DNA from: Nonomuraea cavernae | Lineage (GTDB): Bacteria > Actinomycetota > Actinomycetes > Streptosporangiales > Streptosporangiaceae | Length of the DNA: 64,000 bases | Direction of reading: 5' to 3' | Assembly (NCBI RefSeq): GCF_014646355.1 | Contig: NZ_BMNH01000006.1 | Location: 63,102 to 127,101, forward strand | Part shown: positions 14,667 to 22,136 of the stretch, piece by piece | How positions within the stretch are numbered: position 1 is the first letter of the stretch | Layout of the letters: each line of letters begins with the position of its first letter | Notes under the pieces: model-generated | Told to the model about the DNA's origin: nothing | The model's input: only the letters and a program-made list of their open reading frames with translations | The model's database searches: none | Made by a program: the position numbers and the translations under genes

Positions 14667-15254
14667 ATGCAGGACATCGCCGTGATCGAGGACCCGGCAG
14701 CCGCCGAGATCTCACTGGACCCCATCCGGGCCCGGCTGCTGGCCGAGCTGAGCGAGCCCGCCTCCGCGACCATGCTGGCCGCCAAGGTCGGCCTGCCCCG
14801 GCAGAAGGTCAACTACCACCTGAAGACGCTGGAGGCGCACGGGCTCGTCGAGATGATCGAGGAGCGCCGCAAGGGCAACGTCAACGAGCGCATCCTGCGT
14901 GCCACCGCCACCTCCTACGTGATCTCCCCGGCCGCGCTGGCGTCGGTCGAGCCCGACCCGGCCCGCTCCCCCGACCAGCTGTCGGCGAGCTGGCTGCTGG
15001 CCGTCGCGGCCCGGCTGGTCCGCGACGTCGGGGCGCTCATCACCGGCGCCACCCGGGCGCGCAAGCACCTGGCGACCTTCGCGATCGACGGCGAGGTGCG
15101 CTTCGCCTCGGCCGCCGACCGGGCCGCGTTCGCCCAGGAGCTCGCCGGAGCCGTCACGGCCCTGGTCTCCAAGTATCACGACGAGTCCGCCGAGCAGGGC
15201 CGCGACCACCGGATCGTCGTCGCCGTCCACCCGAGCACGAAGGAAAACCGATGA
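14667..15254 (+). CDS. ArsR-like winged-helix transcriptional regulator
   Basis: 195 aa. I prefer ATG 14667 (leaderless, no SD); GTG 14658 overlaps the -10 box, and the TTG at 14631 is the -35 element. An N-terminal wHTH (RARLLAELSEPASATMLAAKVGLPRQKVNYHLKTLEAHGLV) is followed by a helical C-terminal half. The stop overlaps the start of the SRPBCC gene (ATGA). ArsR/AHSA1 gene pairs of this kind are common in actinobacteria and are thought to be co-regulated; the ligand is unknown. Confidence 0.88.
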   Translation: MQDIAVIEDPAAAEISLDPIRARLLAELSEPASATMLAAKVGLPRQKVNYHLKTLEAHGLVEMIEERRKGNVNERILRATATSYVISPAALASVEPDPARSPDQLSASWLLAVAARLVRDVGALITGATRARKHLATFAIDGEVRFASAADRAAFAQELAGAVTALVSKYHDESAEQGRDHRIVVAVHPSTKENR

Positions 15255-15982
15255 CGCACCCGTTCAGCATGAGCTTGGAGATCGAGCTCAACGCCGCCCC
15301 CGAGCAGGTCTGGGACGCGATAGCGACCGGGCCGGGCATCGACTCCTGGTTCATGGGACACACCGAGCTGGGCACCGCCGTGGGCGAGCCGGCCGACCTG
15401 ACCATGATGGGCCAGACCGAGCAGGCCACGATCACCGCCCACGAGCCGGGCACCCGCCTCGCGATCCGCGGTGCGGAGGCCCCCGACGGTCAGTTCATGG
15501 CCACCGAATACCTCATCGAGGGACGCGGCGGCGGCACGACCGTGCTGCGGGTCGTGCAGAGCGGCATCCTCGGCGACGACTGGGAGAGCGAGTTCGAGGC
15601 GCTGCGGGCCGGCTGGCCCATCTACCTGGAGACGCTCAAGCACTACCTCACGCACTTCCCCGGCCGCGCCCCGTCGGTCACCACGGTCGTCCGGCCTGGG
15701 GCGGGCGGCCCGGACGCCGTCTGGAAGACGGTCACGGACTCACTGGGCGTCACGCCCGACGTGGCCGAGGGCGACGACGTCCGCCTCCCGGACGGCTCGG
15801 CCGGGGTCGTCTTCTACGCCAACCTGCCCGTCAACCTGGGCGTCCGGACCGGCGAGGGCCTCTACCGGTTCATCCACTCCGGCACCGACCGCGGCGACGC
15901 CCTCGTACTCAGCCACCAGAACTTCACCGGCCGCGACGAGCAGTCCTCCTGGGAGGCCTGGACGGCCGAACGCTTCGGCTGA
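15251..15982 (+). CDS. SRPBCC/AHSA1-family ligand-binding protein
   Basis: 243 aa. The N-terminal half is an AHSA1-like START fold (SLEIELNAAPEQVWDAIATGPGIDSWFMG...GTTVLRVVQSGIL...W). The second half repeats the hydrophobic-pocket theme less clearly (TTVVRPGAGG...VFYANLPVNLGVRTG). Such proteins bind hydrophobic ligands or act as partners of ArsR regulators. It overlaps the regulator by 4 nt and is almost certainly in the same transcript. Confidence 0.85.
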   Translation: MTHPFSMSLEIELNAAPEQVWDAIATGPGIDSWFMGHTELGTAVGEPADLTMMGQTEQATITAHEPGTRLAIRGAEAPDGQFMATEYLIEGRGGGTTVLRVVQSGILGDDWESEFEALRAGWPIYLETLKHYLTHFPGRAPSVTTVVRPGAGGPDAVWKTVTDSLGVTPDVAEGDDVRLPDGSAGVVFYANLPVNLGVRTGEGLYRFIHSGTDRGDALVLSHQNFTGRDEQSSWEAWTAERFG

Positions 15983-16096
15983 CCCCCCCGAATGTGCCTC
16001 ACGAGCGGGCTGCCCGGCACCTCCGACCGAGCAGCCCCCTTCACCCGCCGGGACGCACGGCGCCTCCAGACCGAAGAACCACCGGACGGGGAGAGC

Positions 16097-17128
16097 ATGA
16101 GCCAGTATTTCCAGGTCGGCGATCAAGTCCTCTGGAACCCGTCGAACGGAGTCGCCGGCCTGTTCATGCGATCAGCGGAGGCGCTCGCCCCCGAGACGGG
16201 GTCGCCGACGGGTCTCGGTCCCATGAAGAACGACGAATGCGAGATCGACCTGGCCGCCTTCGCGGCCTTCGTGGGTGCGCTCATAGCGCGCTACGAGCGT
16301 TCGAACCATCCGATCCTGCGTTCCCTCATGGAGGGCTTCATCGCGACGGCCCTGGTGCTCATCGAACGCGGCCGCCACGACACCCGACCGCGTCCGGCCA
16401 TGAAGGGGCACCTGCTGGACGGCGACCAGCACGCGCCGCCGACATCAGCCGCCGTTGACGCTCGGCACCTCGACGATCAGGGCGTTGGCGATGGCCGCGA
16501 GGCCGTCGCCACGGCCGATCCAGCCCAGCCCCTCCGGAGTGGCGGCGCCGAGGAACACCGGTGCGCCGAGCGCGGCCGTAAGGACCTTCTGGGCTTCCAC
16601 CCGGCGAGGACCCAGTCTGGGGTGTTCACCGATCAACTGGATCGACACGTTGCCGATCCTGAATCCGGCGTTGCTGACCAGCCGGGCGGTCTCGGCCAAC
16701 AACACGGTCGGAGCGGCACCCTCCCATTCCGGGGTGGATGTGTCGAAGTGGGCGCCCAAGTCGCCGAGGTCCGCCGCTGTCAGCAGCGCGTTGCACGCGG
16801 CATGAACGACGACATCACCATCCGGCTCCCCGGCAAGACCCACCGGTTCGTCCGGCCAGTCCAAACCCGCGAGGCGCATGGGCCGTCCCGCCGCGAACGG
16901 ATGGATGTCCACCCCGGTCCCGATCCGGGGCAGCGGGAAACAGGCAAGCGGCGCGTCATCACACGGGGTCGTCATCGCGGCGATGATCTCCTTGAAACCA
17001 GCCATCGGCAGGACACCGACACTACCGAAGGTCGCCTGAACCCCGCTGATCTTTCGATGGTCGCAGCGGTCGCTGTACGAAGTCTGCCGATCATGCTCGA
17101 TCCGCGGAGACGTACCTCACGGCATTGA
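16097..17128 (+). CDS. DUF6086-like protein whose open frame runs antisense through ispF-like gene
   Basis: It starts at ATG 16097 with GGGGAG just upstream. Residues 1 to about 115 ([41 protein letters not shown]) look like a small DUF6086-type protein of unknown function. No stop follows in frame until 17126-17128, so the frame continues across the whole opposite-strand ispF-like gene; that second part looks like shadow sequence. Either the natural stop was lost or a frameshift is present (a +1 frame stop lies at 16456-16458). Only the first 115 or so residues are confidently real. Confidence 0.5.
   Translation: MSQYFQVGDQVLWNPSNGVAGLFMRSAEALAPETGSPTGLGPMKNDECEIDLAAFAAFVGALIARYERSNHPILRSLMEGFIATALVLIERGRHDTRPRPAMKGHLLDGDQHAPPTSAAVDARHLDDQGVGDGREAVATADPAQPLRSGGAEEHRCAERGRKDLLGFHPARTQSGVFTDQLDRHVADPESGVADQPGGLGQQHGRSGTLPFRGGCVEVGAQVAEVRRCQQRVARGMNDDITIRLPGKTHRFVRPVQTREAHGPSRRERMDVHPGPDPGQRETGKRRVITRGRHRGDDLLETSHRQDTDTTEGRLNPADLSMVAAVAVRSLPIMLDPRRRTSRH
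16445..17005 (-). CDS. Divergent second IspF (MEcPP synthase-like)
   Basis: 186 aa. It aligns over the whole IspF fold: GTGVDIHPF keeps the zinc ligands Asp33/His35, and [14 protein letters not shown] keeps Asp and His68. The hallmark GHSDGD reads GEPDGD (His to Glu60) and the C-terminal LGxTGRGEG reads LGWIGRGDG. The N-terminus is about 27 residues longer than normal. The canonical ispF is at 29398-29865. The changed active-site residues suggest altered activity or loss of cyclodiphosphate synthase activity. It opposes the DUF6086-like gene. Confidence 0.82.
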   Translation of the reverse strand: MAGFKEIIAAMTTPCDDAPLACFPLPRIGTGVDIHPFAAGRPMRLAGLDWPDEPVGLAGEPDGDVVVHAACNALLTAADLGDLGAHFDTSTPEWEGAAPTVLLAETARLVSNAGFRIGNVSIQLIGEHPRLGPRRVEAQKVLTAALGAPVFLGAATPEGLGWIGRGDGLAAIANALIVEVPSVNGG

Positions 17129-17298
17129 TCGCGCTCCTCGTGACGCTCTTCCACTCCTCGTCTCCCGCACCATCGGGTACGCGACGGGCCCGACGGTCGC
17201 CCTCGCCGATGAACCGGCCGAAAGTATGATCTCCGGCGCTGCGGACCCTGCTTTCGACCGGTGCCATCCTCCTGGGCGGCTCTGCAGGATGAGGCCCC

Positions 17299-18501
17299 AT
17301 GCCACGCGAAGAACTCCCCCAGGAATCGCCTCCCAAGGGGCCCGCCGGCCATCCCGGCCACCGTCTCCCGCACGACGGGCCCACCGTCTCCTCCTCCCCT
17401 CAGACCGCCGCGCCCGCGTCCGGCCAGCCCCAGACCGCCGCGCTCTCCTCGGGCCGGCCCCAGACCGCCGCGCTCTCCTCGGGCCGGCCCCAGACCGCCG
17501 CGCTCTCCTCGGGCCGGCCCCAGACCGCCGCGCTCTCCTCGGGCCGGCCCCGGATCATCGCGCTCGACGTGCTGCGCGGGTTCGCGCTGTGCGAGATTCT
17601 GCTCGCCAACATCCAGCTCATGGCCACCGGCGGCTCCGCTGTCGTGGAGCAGCCCATGGGCGACTGGGACCCCTGGCTCGGGCTGCCGATCTTCTCCCTG
17701 CTGTTCGGCATCGGGTTCGCGCTGCTGCTGGACTCCGCCGCAAGCCGCGTCCCCCGCCCACGCCTGGTCCTGCTGCGCCGACTTGGGGCGCTGCTCGCGA
17801 TCGGACTTGTGCACATGCTGCTGTGGCCGGGCGAGGTCCTGGCCGACTACGCCGTCGTCGGCATGCTGGTGCTGCTGCCCTCGACCTGGCTGCCGCGGTG
17901 GGCCATGGCCGGCCTCGCCGCCGTACTCATCCCGGCGGCGCTGATCTTCGGCGGGGGCGGGCCCCTGCTGATCGCCGGGCTCTTCCTGCTGGGGTCGGCG
18001 CTGGTCCGCTACGGGGTGATCGAGCAGATCGAGCGATCCGCCCGAGGGCCGTTCCTGCTGGGCCTCGCCTTCGCGGCGGGACTGGCCTCTGCCCTGTGGG
18101 CAGAGGCCGGCATGTGGGCCGTGGGGGCCACGGCGTACCTGTCGTCCATGTCGAGCCTTGCCGATCTGCTGCTCGTCGGTGTGTACGTGTGCGGCCTGCT
18201 GGTCCTGCTCAGAACGCCGCTCCGACCGGCGCTGCGGTTCGTCTTCGCGCCGCTGGGCCGGATGGCACTGACCAACTATCTGACCGCCACCCTCCTCGTT
18301 CTGGCGGCCAGTCGTATCCTCGGCCTGCCGATCGGCCAGTCTTTGACGGCGGCGTACTGGACCGCGGGAGCCATCCTCACGGCCCAGTGGCTGTTCGGCA
18401 CCCTTTGGCTGCGCCGTTACCGTCAGGGCCCCATCGAGTGGCTCTGGCGCTGGGCCACCTGGGCCCACCGCCCGCCCCTCAGCCGGGCCAGGACGTCATG
18501 A
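17299..18501 (+). CDS. DUF418 polytopic membrane protein with repeat N-terminus
   Basis: 400 aa. The first 90 residues are a Pro/Ser/Gln-rich cytoplasmic tail with four exact PQTAALSSGR repeats. From about residue 92 the DUF418 membrane family begins (IIALDVLRGFALCEILLANI) with many hydrophobic helices and the conserved C-terminal GRMALTNYLTATLL and WLFGTLWLRRYRQGPIEWLWR. Related to acyltransferase-like membrane proteins; the function is unknown. It is monocistronic in appearance. Confidence 0.88.
   Translation: MPREELPQESPPKGPAGHPGHRLPHDGPTVSSSPQTAAPASGQPQTAALSSGRPQTAALSSGRPQTAALSSGRPQTAALSSGRPRIIALDVLRGFALCEILLANIQLMATGGSAVVEQPMGDWDPWLGLPIFSLLFGIGFALLLDSAASRVPRPRLVLLRRLGALLAIGLVHMLLWPGEVLADYAVVGMLVLLPSTWLPRWAMAGLAAVLIPAALIFGGGGPLLIAGLFLLGSALVRYGVIEQIERSARGPFLLGLAFAAGLASALWAEAGMWAVGATAYLSSMSSLADLLLVGVYVCGLLVLLRTPLRPALRFVFAPLGRMALTNYLTATLLVLAASRILGLPIGQSLTAAYWTAGAILTAQWLFGTLWLRRYRQGPIEWLWRWATWAHRPPLSRARTS
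17401..17550 (+). repeat. Coding minisatellite, 30-bp unit
   Basis: Four identical 30-bp units at 17431-17460, 17461-17490, 17491-17520 and 17521-17550, preceded by a diverged unit at 17401-17430. Each unit is in frame and codes for PQTAALSSGR in the DUF418 protein. Perfect identity at the nucleotide level points to recent slippage expansion, so copy number may vary among strains. Confidence 0.97.
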
Positions 18502-18773
18502 GCCCGGGGCCCACGTAGGTAATGACTACGCCGTCTCCGAATCGGCGCCGCCGACCGCACACCAGAACAGCACCTCGACCCTTGGCGGTCACGGTGTTGA
18601 CGTGGCGATCCGTTCGTCTACGTCTTCAGGCGAACACCGGACTCATGCGTCACCGGCCGACGCTGCCTGAAGCTCAGAATGGGTTCACTTGAATGCCCGC
18701 AGTTTCGAGGCAGACCACAACCATCTGGCTCGGTGAGCCGTGCTGCGGCTTCGGACACCTGCTGGAGGGTGCC
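18502..18773. other. Gene-free stretch before the accessory island
   Basis: There is no convincing gene on either strand. Short open frames here lack family similarity and start signals. The base composition is lower in GC than in the flanking core genes. It probably marks the left border of the island that ends at tRNA-Thr; no tRNA-like repeat was seen in it. Confidence 0.5.
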
Positions 18774-19005
18774 AATGGCCCGTCGTACCTTCGGAGATCG
18801 TGGCTGAAACACTCGCCGACCCATCGGTCTCGGCGGAAGTGTCCTCGACTGTGACCGCGCATCGTCGAGGATTCGCGACGACCTCATGGCCGACGGCAAG
18901 CGACGATGCCGACTGGCGGGAGATCCTCATCCCCAAGGATTCGGCCTCAGCTCATCGCCGACTACCGATTCAGCATCTTGCGAGTCCTGCTTGCGGACTT
19001 AGTCA
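18774..19005 (+). pseudogene. Decayed copy of the RelE-like gene found at 21657-21923
   Basis: The stretch from TGGCCCGTCGTACCTTCGGA matches 21674 onward nearly base for base for about 80 bp, then with deletions. One frame reads PVVPSEIVAETLADPSVSAEV and DADWREILIPK; the end (IADYRFSILRVLLADLV) is in another frame. So it has at least one frameshift and internal deletions, and no start codon or antitoxin-like partner upstream. Its 3' end abuts the NADAR gene. Confidence 0.8.
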
Positions 19006-20129
19006 TCCATCACGAGTCCAAGTCGTTCGGCATGGAGTTCAGCTCTGACCAGTTCCAGCAGGCGGCCCGTCCAGTTACGGCCCCGCTCCCCTGCCGCATG
19101 CCAATAGTGCGACCCCATGCCGGTGTAGTGGATACGGGCGCTCCCCGTGCCGGCCAAGATGTCGGCGAGGGCCGGGTGCTGGGTGAACTTGGCGCGCAGC
19201 AATCGCATCATGACGGCCGCCCGGACGCTTGCCCAACCGTCGACGCGGTCGGTCTCCTTGGCGAGGGTTTCAGCGTCGTAAGGGCGCTCGGCCCTCATGA
19301 TCCGCTCTCGCGCCGCCCGGTCCGCCGTGGACAGGGCCCAATAGGCATGAGTGACCGTCGGATAGGTCACACCCCCGACCTCGATGTCGGCCGGATACTC
19401 GTTACGCAGGACCAGGATGCCCGGATCTTCCGGCCAGCCCTGCGGAAATACCGTCTGGTACAGAGTGATCGCGCTTGCTTCCACAGACTCGAGGTCGTCG
19501 GGCGGAGCAGGCCGCGCAGTCCTCCGATAACTGAGAGCTTCCTCGAAGTAGCGAATCGCCTCTGCTCGGTCGTCTTCGGTCACCACCTCCGGGTCGTATG
19601 GCTGCCACTGCACCGGCAGAGTCTCACCGAGTTCAGTGATCAAGACCCGAAGCGGGACGTCTTTGCGATCCATGTCCCCCAGAACATAGATTCGATCGAT
19701 CTCCGGGATGGCCGAGTACGCCTCCCGCAGCGCACGCCGATCCTCCTCCGACCTCGTGTCCATGTACTTCTCGATCGCCAGCCAGCACCGCTGTGAGGAG
19801 TCCGGGCGCCCGTTGAGCTGCTCGATCGCATCGGCTACCTGGCCCAGCAGGTCGTCCGCCGTCACGGACATCGACGGCTCCACCAGCTTCCAGGACGCAA
19901 GTTGATGAGCGGACGCCCATGCCCCCGGCTTCAGCGACGTCGCGACCCAGCCGGTCTCCAAATGCCGTCGCAGCCCATCCAGATCCGTCAGCCCCCAGGC
20001 GTCGATGGCGCCATCGGCATAGATCACCAGATCGGTCAGGAAGTATCGGCCGCCATTGCGGATGAACACCGGCCGGATCACGCCCTCGATCCGTTCCCCA
20101 TCGATTTTTCGAAACGTTCGTCGTGGCAC
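18999..20129 (-). CDS. NADAR-domain protein with N-terminal extension
   Basis: 376 aa from GTG 20129. The C-terminal half (about 235-370) is a NADAR/YbiA-like domain: LRNEYPADIEVGGVTYPTVTHAYWAL, then LLRAKFTQHPALADILAGTG and GERGRNWTGRLLELVR. NADAR enzymes act on ADP-ribose derivatives, and some remove ADP-ribose from guanine bases of nucleic acid. The N-terminal 230 residues (IRPVFIRNGGRYFLTDLVIYADG...) form a separate domain of unknown role. The gene sits among integrase and toxin-antitoxin remnants, so it is probably cargo of an integrated element, possibly for defence or repair (inference). Confidence 0.82.
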   Translation of the reverse strand: MPRRTFRKIDGERIEGVIRPVFIRNGGRYFLTDLVIYADGAIDAWGLTDLDGLRRHLETGWVATSLKPGAWASAHQLASWKLVEPSMSVTADDLLGQVADAIEQLNGRPDSSQRCWLAIEKYMDTRSEEDRRALREAYSAIPEIDRIYVLGDMDRKDVPLRVLITELGETLPVQWQPYDPEVVTEDDRAEAIRYFEEALSYRRTARPAPPDDLESVEASAITLYQTVFPQGWPEDPGILVLRNEYPADIEVGGVTYPTVTHAYWALSTADRAARERIMRAERPYDAETLAKETDRVDGWASVRAAVMMRLLRAKFTQHPALADILAGTGSARIHYTGMGSHYWHAAGERGRNWTGRLLELVRAELHAERLGLVMDD

Positions 20130-20144
20130 GGCGGACAGCCTAGG

Positions 20145-20410
20145 TCATCGTGATCAATGCGGCTACGGCTTGCGACCTGAACCGCGCCCTCAACTCCCAC
20201 TGCAAGAACGCCGATGTCCCGCGCATCCGTGTCCACGACACCCGGCACACCTGCGCCTCGCTTCTGGCCGCCCTCGACGTCCACCCGCGTGTGGCCATGC
20301 GCGTCCTCAGGCCTTCACAGCAGCGTGACCATGAACGTCTACACCCAGATCCCAGAGACCCGCTTAACGCTCCTGCTCGCCTCAATGCAAGCTTGAAAAA
20401 CGCGCCCTAA
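20145..20410 (+). pseudogene. C-terminal fragment of a tyrosine integrase, frameshifted
   Basis: It reads LNRALNSHCKNADVPRIRV, then HDTRHTCASLLAALDVHPRVAMRVLR (the HxxR catalytic box); it then shifts frame to VTMNVYTQIPETR, which carries the catalytic Tyr, and shifts back to ARLNASLKNAP. Two frameshifts and the missing N-terminal domains make it inactive. A terminator hairpin follows at once. It is the relic of an element integrated near tRNA-Thr. Confidence 0.85.
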
Positions 20411-20425
20411 CCGACATGGATGGGG

Positions 20426-20455
20426 AAAGGCCCTCGGAATCGCCTCAGGGCCTTT
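20426..20455 (+). terminator. Intrinsic terminator after integrase fragment
   Basis: Perfect 9-bp stem AAAGGCCCT (20426-20434) / AGGGCCTTT (20447-20455) with a 12-nt loop, followed by CTCATT. It is similar in sequence to the hairpins that precede each tRNA-Thr copy downstream. Confidence 0.8.
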
Positions 20456-20484
20456 CTCATTGCGTGCCATGCTGAGATAACGAG

Positions 20485-20949
20485 ATGAACGAAGACGATC
20501 GTGCTGCGGCGCACACCTTGCAGAACCTTTTCGCGACGCTGGGTGCCGATGATCCTCAAGGGCGGGCTCTTTCGGAGACCTCAGAGGACATACCCCAACT
20601 AGCTCGCTTCCTGGCACTGCGGCACATATGGCCAGACTTGATCAATAGCTGGGCCGCGCCAGACGCCCTGGAAGACATCCCCGCAGCCGCGCGACTGCTC
20701 GCCCACGGCGCGGACCTCACCGACCTTGCCCGGGTCGCCCAGGTCGCCGCCTATGAAACGGCGTTCGGTCTCCTATACAGCCTCACTGCCTACGGCCGCG
20801 ACCATGAGGCGCCCGAGGACACCCCTGGCTGGCGCCTCATGGAAACCACGCCAGCAGGCGAACTCACCGGCAGAGCCGTACAAAGTCTTCATGAAAGCCT
20901 GCTCAGCATGGACCCCTCAGGCCGCGACGGGCAGGACATCTTCGGTTAG
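20485..20949 (+). CDS. Hypothetical protein, helical, island-encoded
   Basis: 154 aa from ATG 20485, not recognised. It is acidic and mostly alpha-helical by eye (EDIPQLARFLALRHIWPDLINSW; LEDIPAAARLLAHGADLTDLARVAQVAAYE), with two similar 'EDIP.(A/Q)ARLLA' segments about 33 residues apart that suggest an internal repeat. It lies between two terminators, so it is its own transcription unit. Codon use is less GC3-biased than in core genes, which fits acquisition by transfer. Confidence 0.6.
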   Translation: MNEDDRAAAHTLQNLFATLGADDPQGRALSETSEDIPQLARFLALRHIWPDLINSWAAPDALEDIPAAARLLAHGADLTDLARVAQVAAYETAFGLLYSLTAYGRDHEAPEDTPGWRLMETTPAGELTGRAVQSLHESLLSMDPSGRDGQDIFG

Positions 20950-20984
20950 TACCGGGTGCTGTGCAGCCCTGCTGTACGAGATCC

Positions 20985-21016
20985 AAAGGGCTCTCCCGAT
21001 CACGGGAAAGAGCCTT
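20985..21016 (+). terminator. Hairpin before tRNA-Thr 3' copy 1
   Basis: AAAGGGCTCTCCCG (20985-20998), short loop, then CGGGAAAGAGCCTT (21003-21016), followed by CTAC. It ends the hypothetical gene transcript and stands directly in front of the partial tRNA copy, as do the related hairpins at 21999 and 22544. Confidence 0.7.
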
Positions 21017-21027
21017 CTACCTGCAGA

Positions 21028-21067
21028 GCCGACGAGGGGAATCGAACCCCTTGACCTTCTGGTTACA
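21028..21067 (-). repeat. Partial tRNA-Thr 3' end, attachment-site copy 1
   Basis: About 40 bp matching the 3' half of tRNA-Thr at 22592-22664 (acceptor strand, T-arm, variable loop, edge of the anticodon arm), with one inserted T and one substitution. The rest of a tRNA is absent, so this is not a tRNA gene but the far att site left by site-specific integration. Confidence 0.85.
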
Positions 21068-21177
21068 GGCGATTTCGCGTCCGCCCATGCCCGTCTATGG
21101 AGGGGCGCTGCGCCTCGACCAGGGCCTCGTCCCGCAACTCGGCCGTCCACACGGATCCATGCGTTTCCGAAACCGTT

Positions 21178-21201
21178 GTTAGCATCCGTGTTAGCAAGAT
21201 C
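21178..21201 (+). repeat. GTTAGCA direct repeats (att arm-like), copy 1
   Basis: Two GTTAGCA heptamers; the second lies in GTGTTAGCAAGATC (21188-21201), which recurs exactly at 22510-22523 after the second integrase fragment. The repeats flank partial tRNA copies in a similar arrangement and may be integrase arm-binding sites. Confidence 0.6.
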
Positions 21202-21366
21202 ATTATTATTTGGAGTCGAATGTCACCAGATCCTGGATGCGCGATCCGGACGCTCGTGCTCGGTACACGTCTGGTAGACGATCACGGGCACACTCTTCCT
21301 TGGCCCACGAGAATCCTGCGAGTAGTTGAGATCAAGACGTAGGCTGACAGCGTGAAAGGTGGTGTC

Positions 21367-21660
21367 ATGAGCGCTCAGCCTGTCCACGGTGGCACACCGG
21401 ACCATCCCAAGGTGCCGAGGACGATCGGCGGTATCTCCGGCGCGCTGCGCGGCAGCCGCCGTGCGCAGTTCTTTGCCGAACTTCTTGAAGCTCATCAGGG
21501 CACCGAACTGGATGGCGTGCTCAACGCCTGGTGGGGTCGGGCCATGCTGGACACCGATCCGGACCGTGACCGTATCCGAGCAGCAGCCGAAGCCGGGACT
21601 CTGCCGACCACGACCATGGAGCAAATCCTCCGTCGCCGACAGGAGCGGACCGCTCAGTGA
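21367..21660 (+). CDS. Putative antitoxin-like protein of a two-gene pair
   Basis: 97 aa from ATG 21367 (AAAGGTGG 6-13 nt upstream; GTG 21352 is an in-frame alternative). The body is GGISGALRGSRRAQFFAELLEAHQ, LDGVLNAWWGRAMLDTDPDRD and a C-terminal helix EQILRRRQERTAQ. It resembles small actinobacterial DUF6247-like proteins found upstream of RelE-like genes (weak recognition). It overlaps the next gene by 4 nt (GTGA), the usual arrangement of an antitoxin-toxin operon. Confidence 0.6.
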   Translation: MSAQPVHGGTPDHPKVPRTIGGISGALRGSRRAQFFAELLEAHQGTELDGVLNAWWGRAMLDTDPDRDRIRAAAEAGTLPTTTMEQILRRRQERTAQ

Positions 21661-21923
21661 GCGAGGATGACCTATGGCCCGTCGTACCTTCGGAGGTCGT
21701 AGCTGAAACACTCGCCGACCCATCGGTCTCGGCAGAAGTGTTCTCGACTGTGGCCGCGCTCACAGTCGCCATTTGCGAGGACCCATGGCTGACGGCAAGC
21801 GACCAGGTCGGCACCGATCCCGACTGGCGGGAGATTCTCATCCCCAAGGGATTCGGCATCGCGGAGTATCGGATCGACCGGAAGAATCAGCAAGTGCTGC
21901 TCACCCGGATCGTCCTGTTCTGA
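21657..21923 (+). CDS. Putative RelE/ParE-like toxin of a two-gene pair
   Basis: 88 aa from GTG 21657. The C-terminal half (DWREILIPKGFGIAEYRIDRKNQQVLLTRIVLF) has the beta-rich ending typical of RelE/ParE-fold toxins (a strand, a basic turn, a last strand). The N-terminal half is acidic and helical. Function is not proven. A decayed paralogue lies at 18774-19005. Coupling to the upstream small gene and residence in the tRNA-Thr island support a type II toxin-antitoxin assignment. Confidence 0.55.
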   Translation: MSEDDLWPVVPSEVVAETLADPSVSAEVFSTVAALTVAICEDPWLTASDQVGTDPDWREILIPKGFGIAEYRIDRKNQQVLLTRIVLF

Positions 21924-21998
21924 CGAGATGAGCCCAGCCCTGGAACAGGCTTGATCGTGAGGCCTTCTCCCTACCTCCTCCAACACGCTCCGCAACGC

Positions 21999-22037
21999 GA
22001 AAGTCCCTGACTGCGTATCACCTGGTCAGGGGCTTTC
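21999..22037 (+). terminator. Hairpin before tRNA-Thr 3' copy 2
   Basis: GAAAGTCCCTGAC (21999-22011) pairs with GTCAGGGGCTTTC (22025-22037). The sequence is close to the hairpin at 22544-22584 next to the intact tRNA, so hairpin plus tRNA end were duplicated as a unit. Confidence 0.75.
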
Positions 22038-22046
22038 AACGGTGGA

Positions 22047-22085
22047 GCCGACGTGGGGAATTAAACCGCAAACCTTCTGTTTACG
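22047..22085 (-). repeat. Partial tRNA-Thr 3' end, attachment-site copy 2
   Basis: It matches the 3' half of tRNA-Thr with several substitutions (GACGTGGGGAATTAAACC...AACCTTCTGTTTAC). More decayed than copy 1. The flank after it (CTTCGAGACCGTCCACAGGCGTCC) resembles the flank after copy 1 (TTTCGCGTCCGCCCATGCCCGTC), as expected for related att sites. Confidence 0.75.
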
Positions 22086-22136
22086 AGCCACTTCGAGACC
22101 GTCCACAGGCGTCCAGAGGACTCCAGTTCGCTGTCA

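Noticed and set aside
17401..17550. CRISPR-like regular repeats
   Set aside because: Units abut directly without spacers and are in frame in a protein gene; a minisatellite.
18618..18899. 93-codon minus-strand frame
   Set aside because: Antisense to the decayed RelE-like copy, with no ribosome site or similarity.
21028..21067. Possible extra tRNA gene
   Set aside because: Only the T-arm, acceptor strand and variable part are present; no D-arm or anticodon loop. Kept as an att copy.
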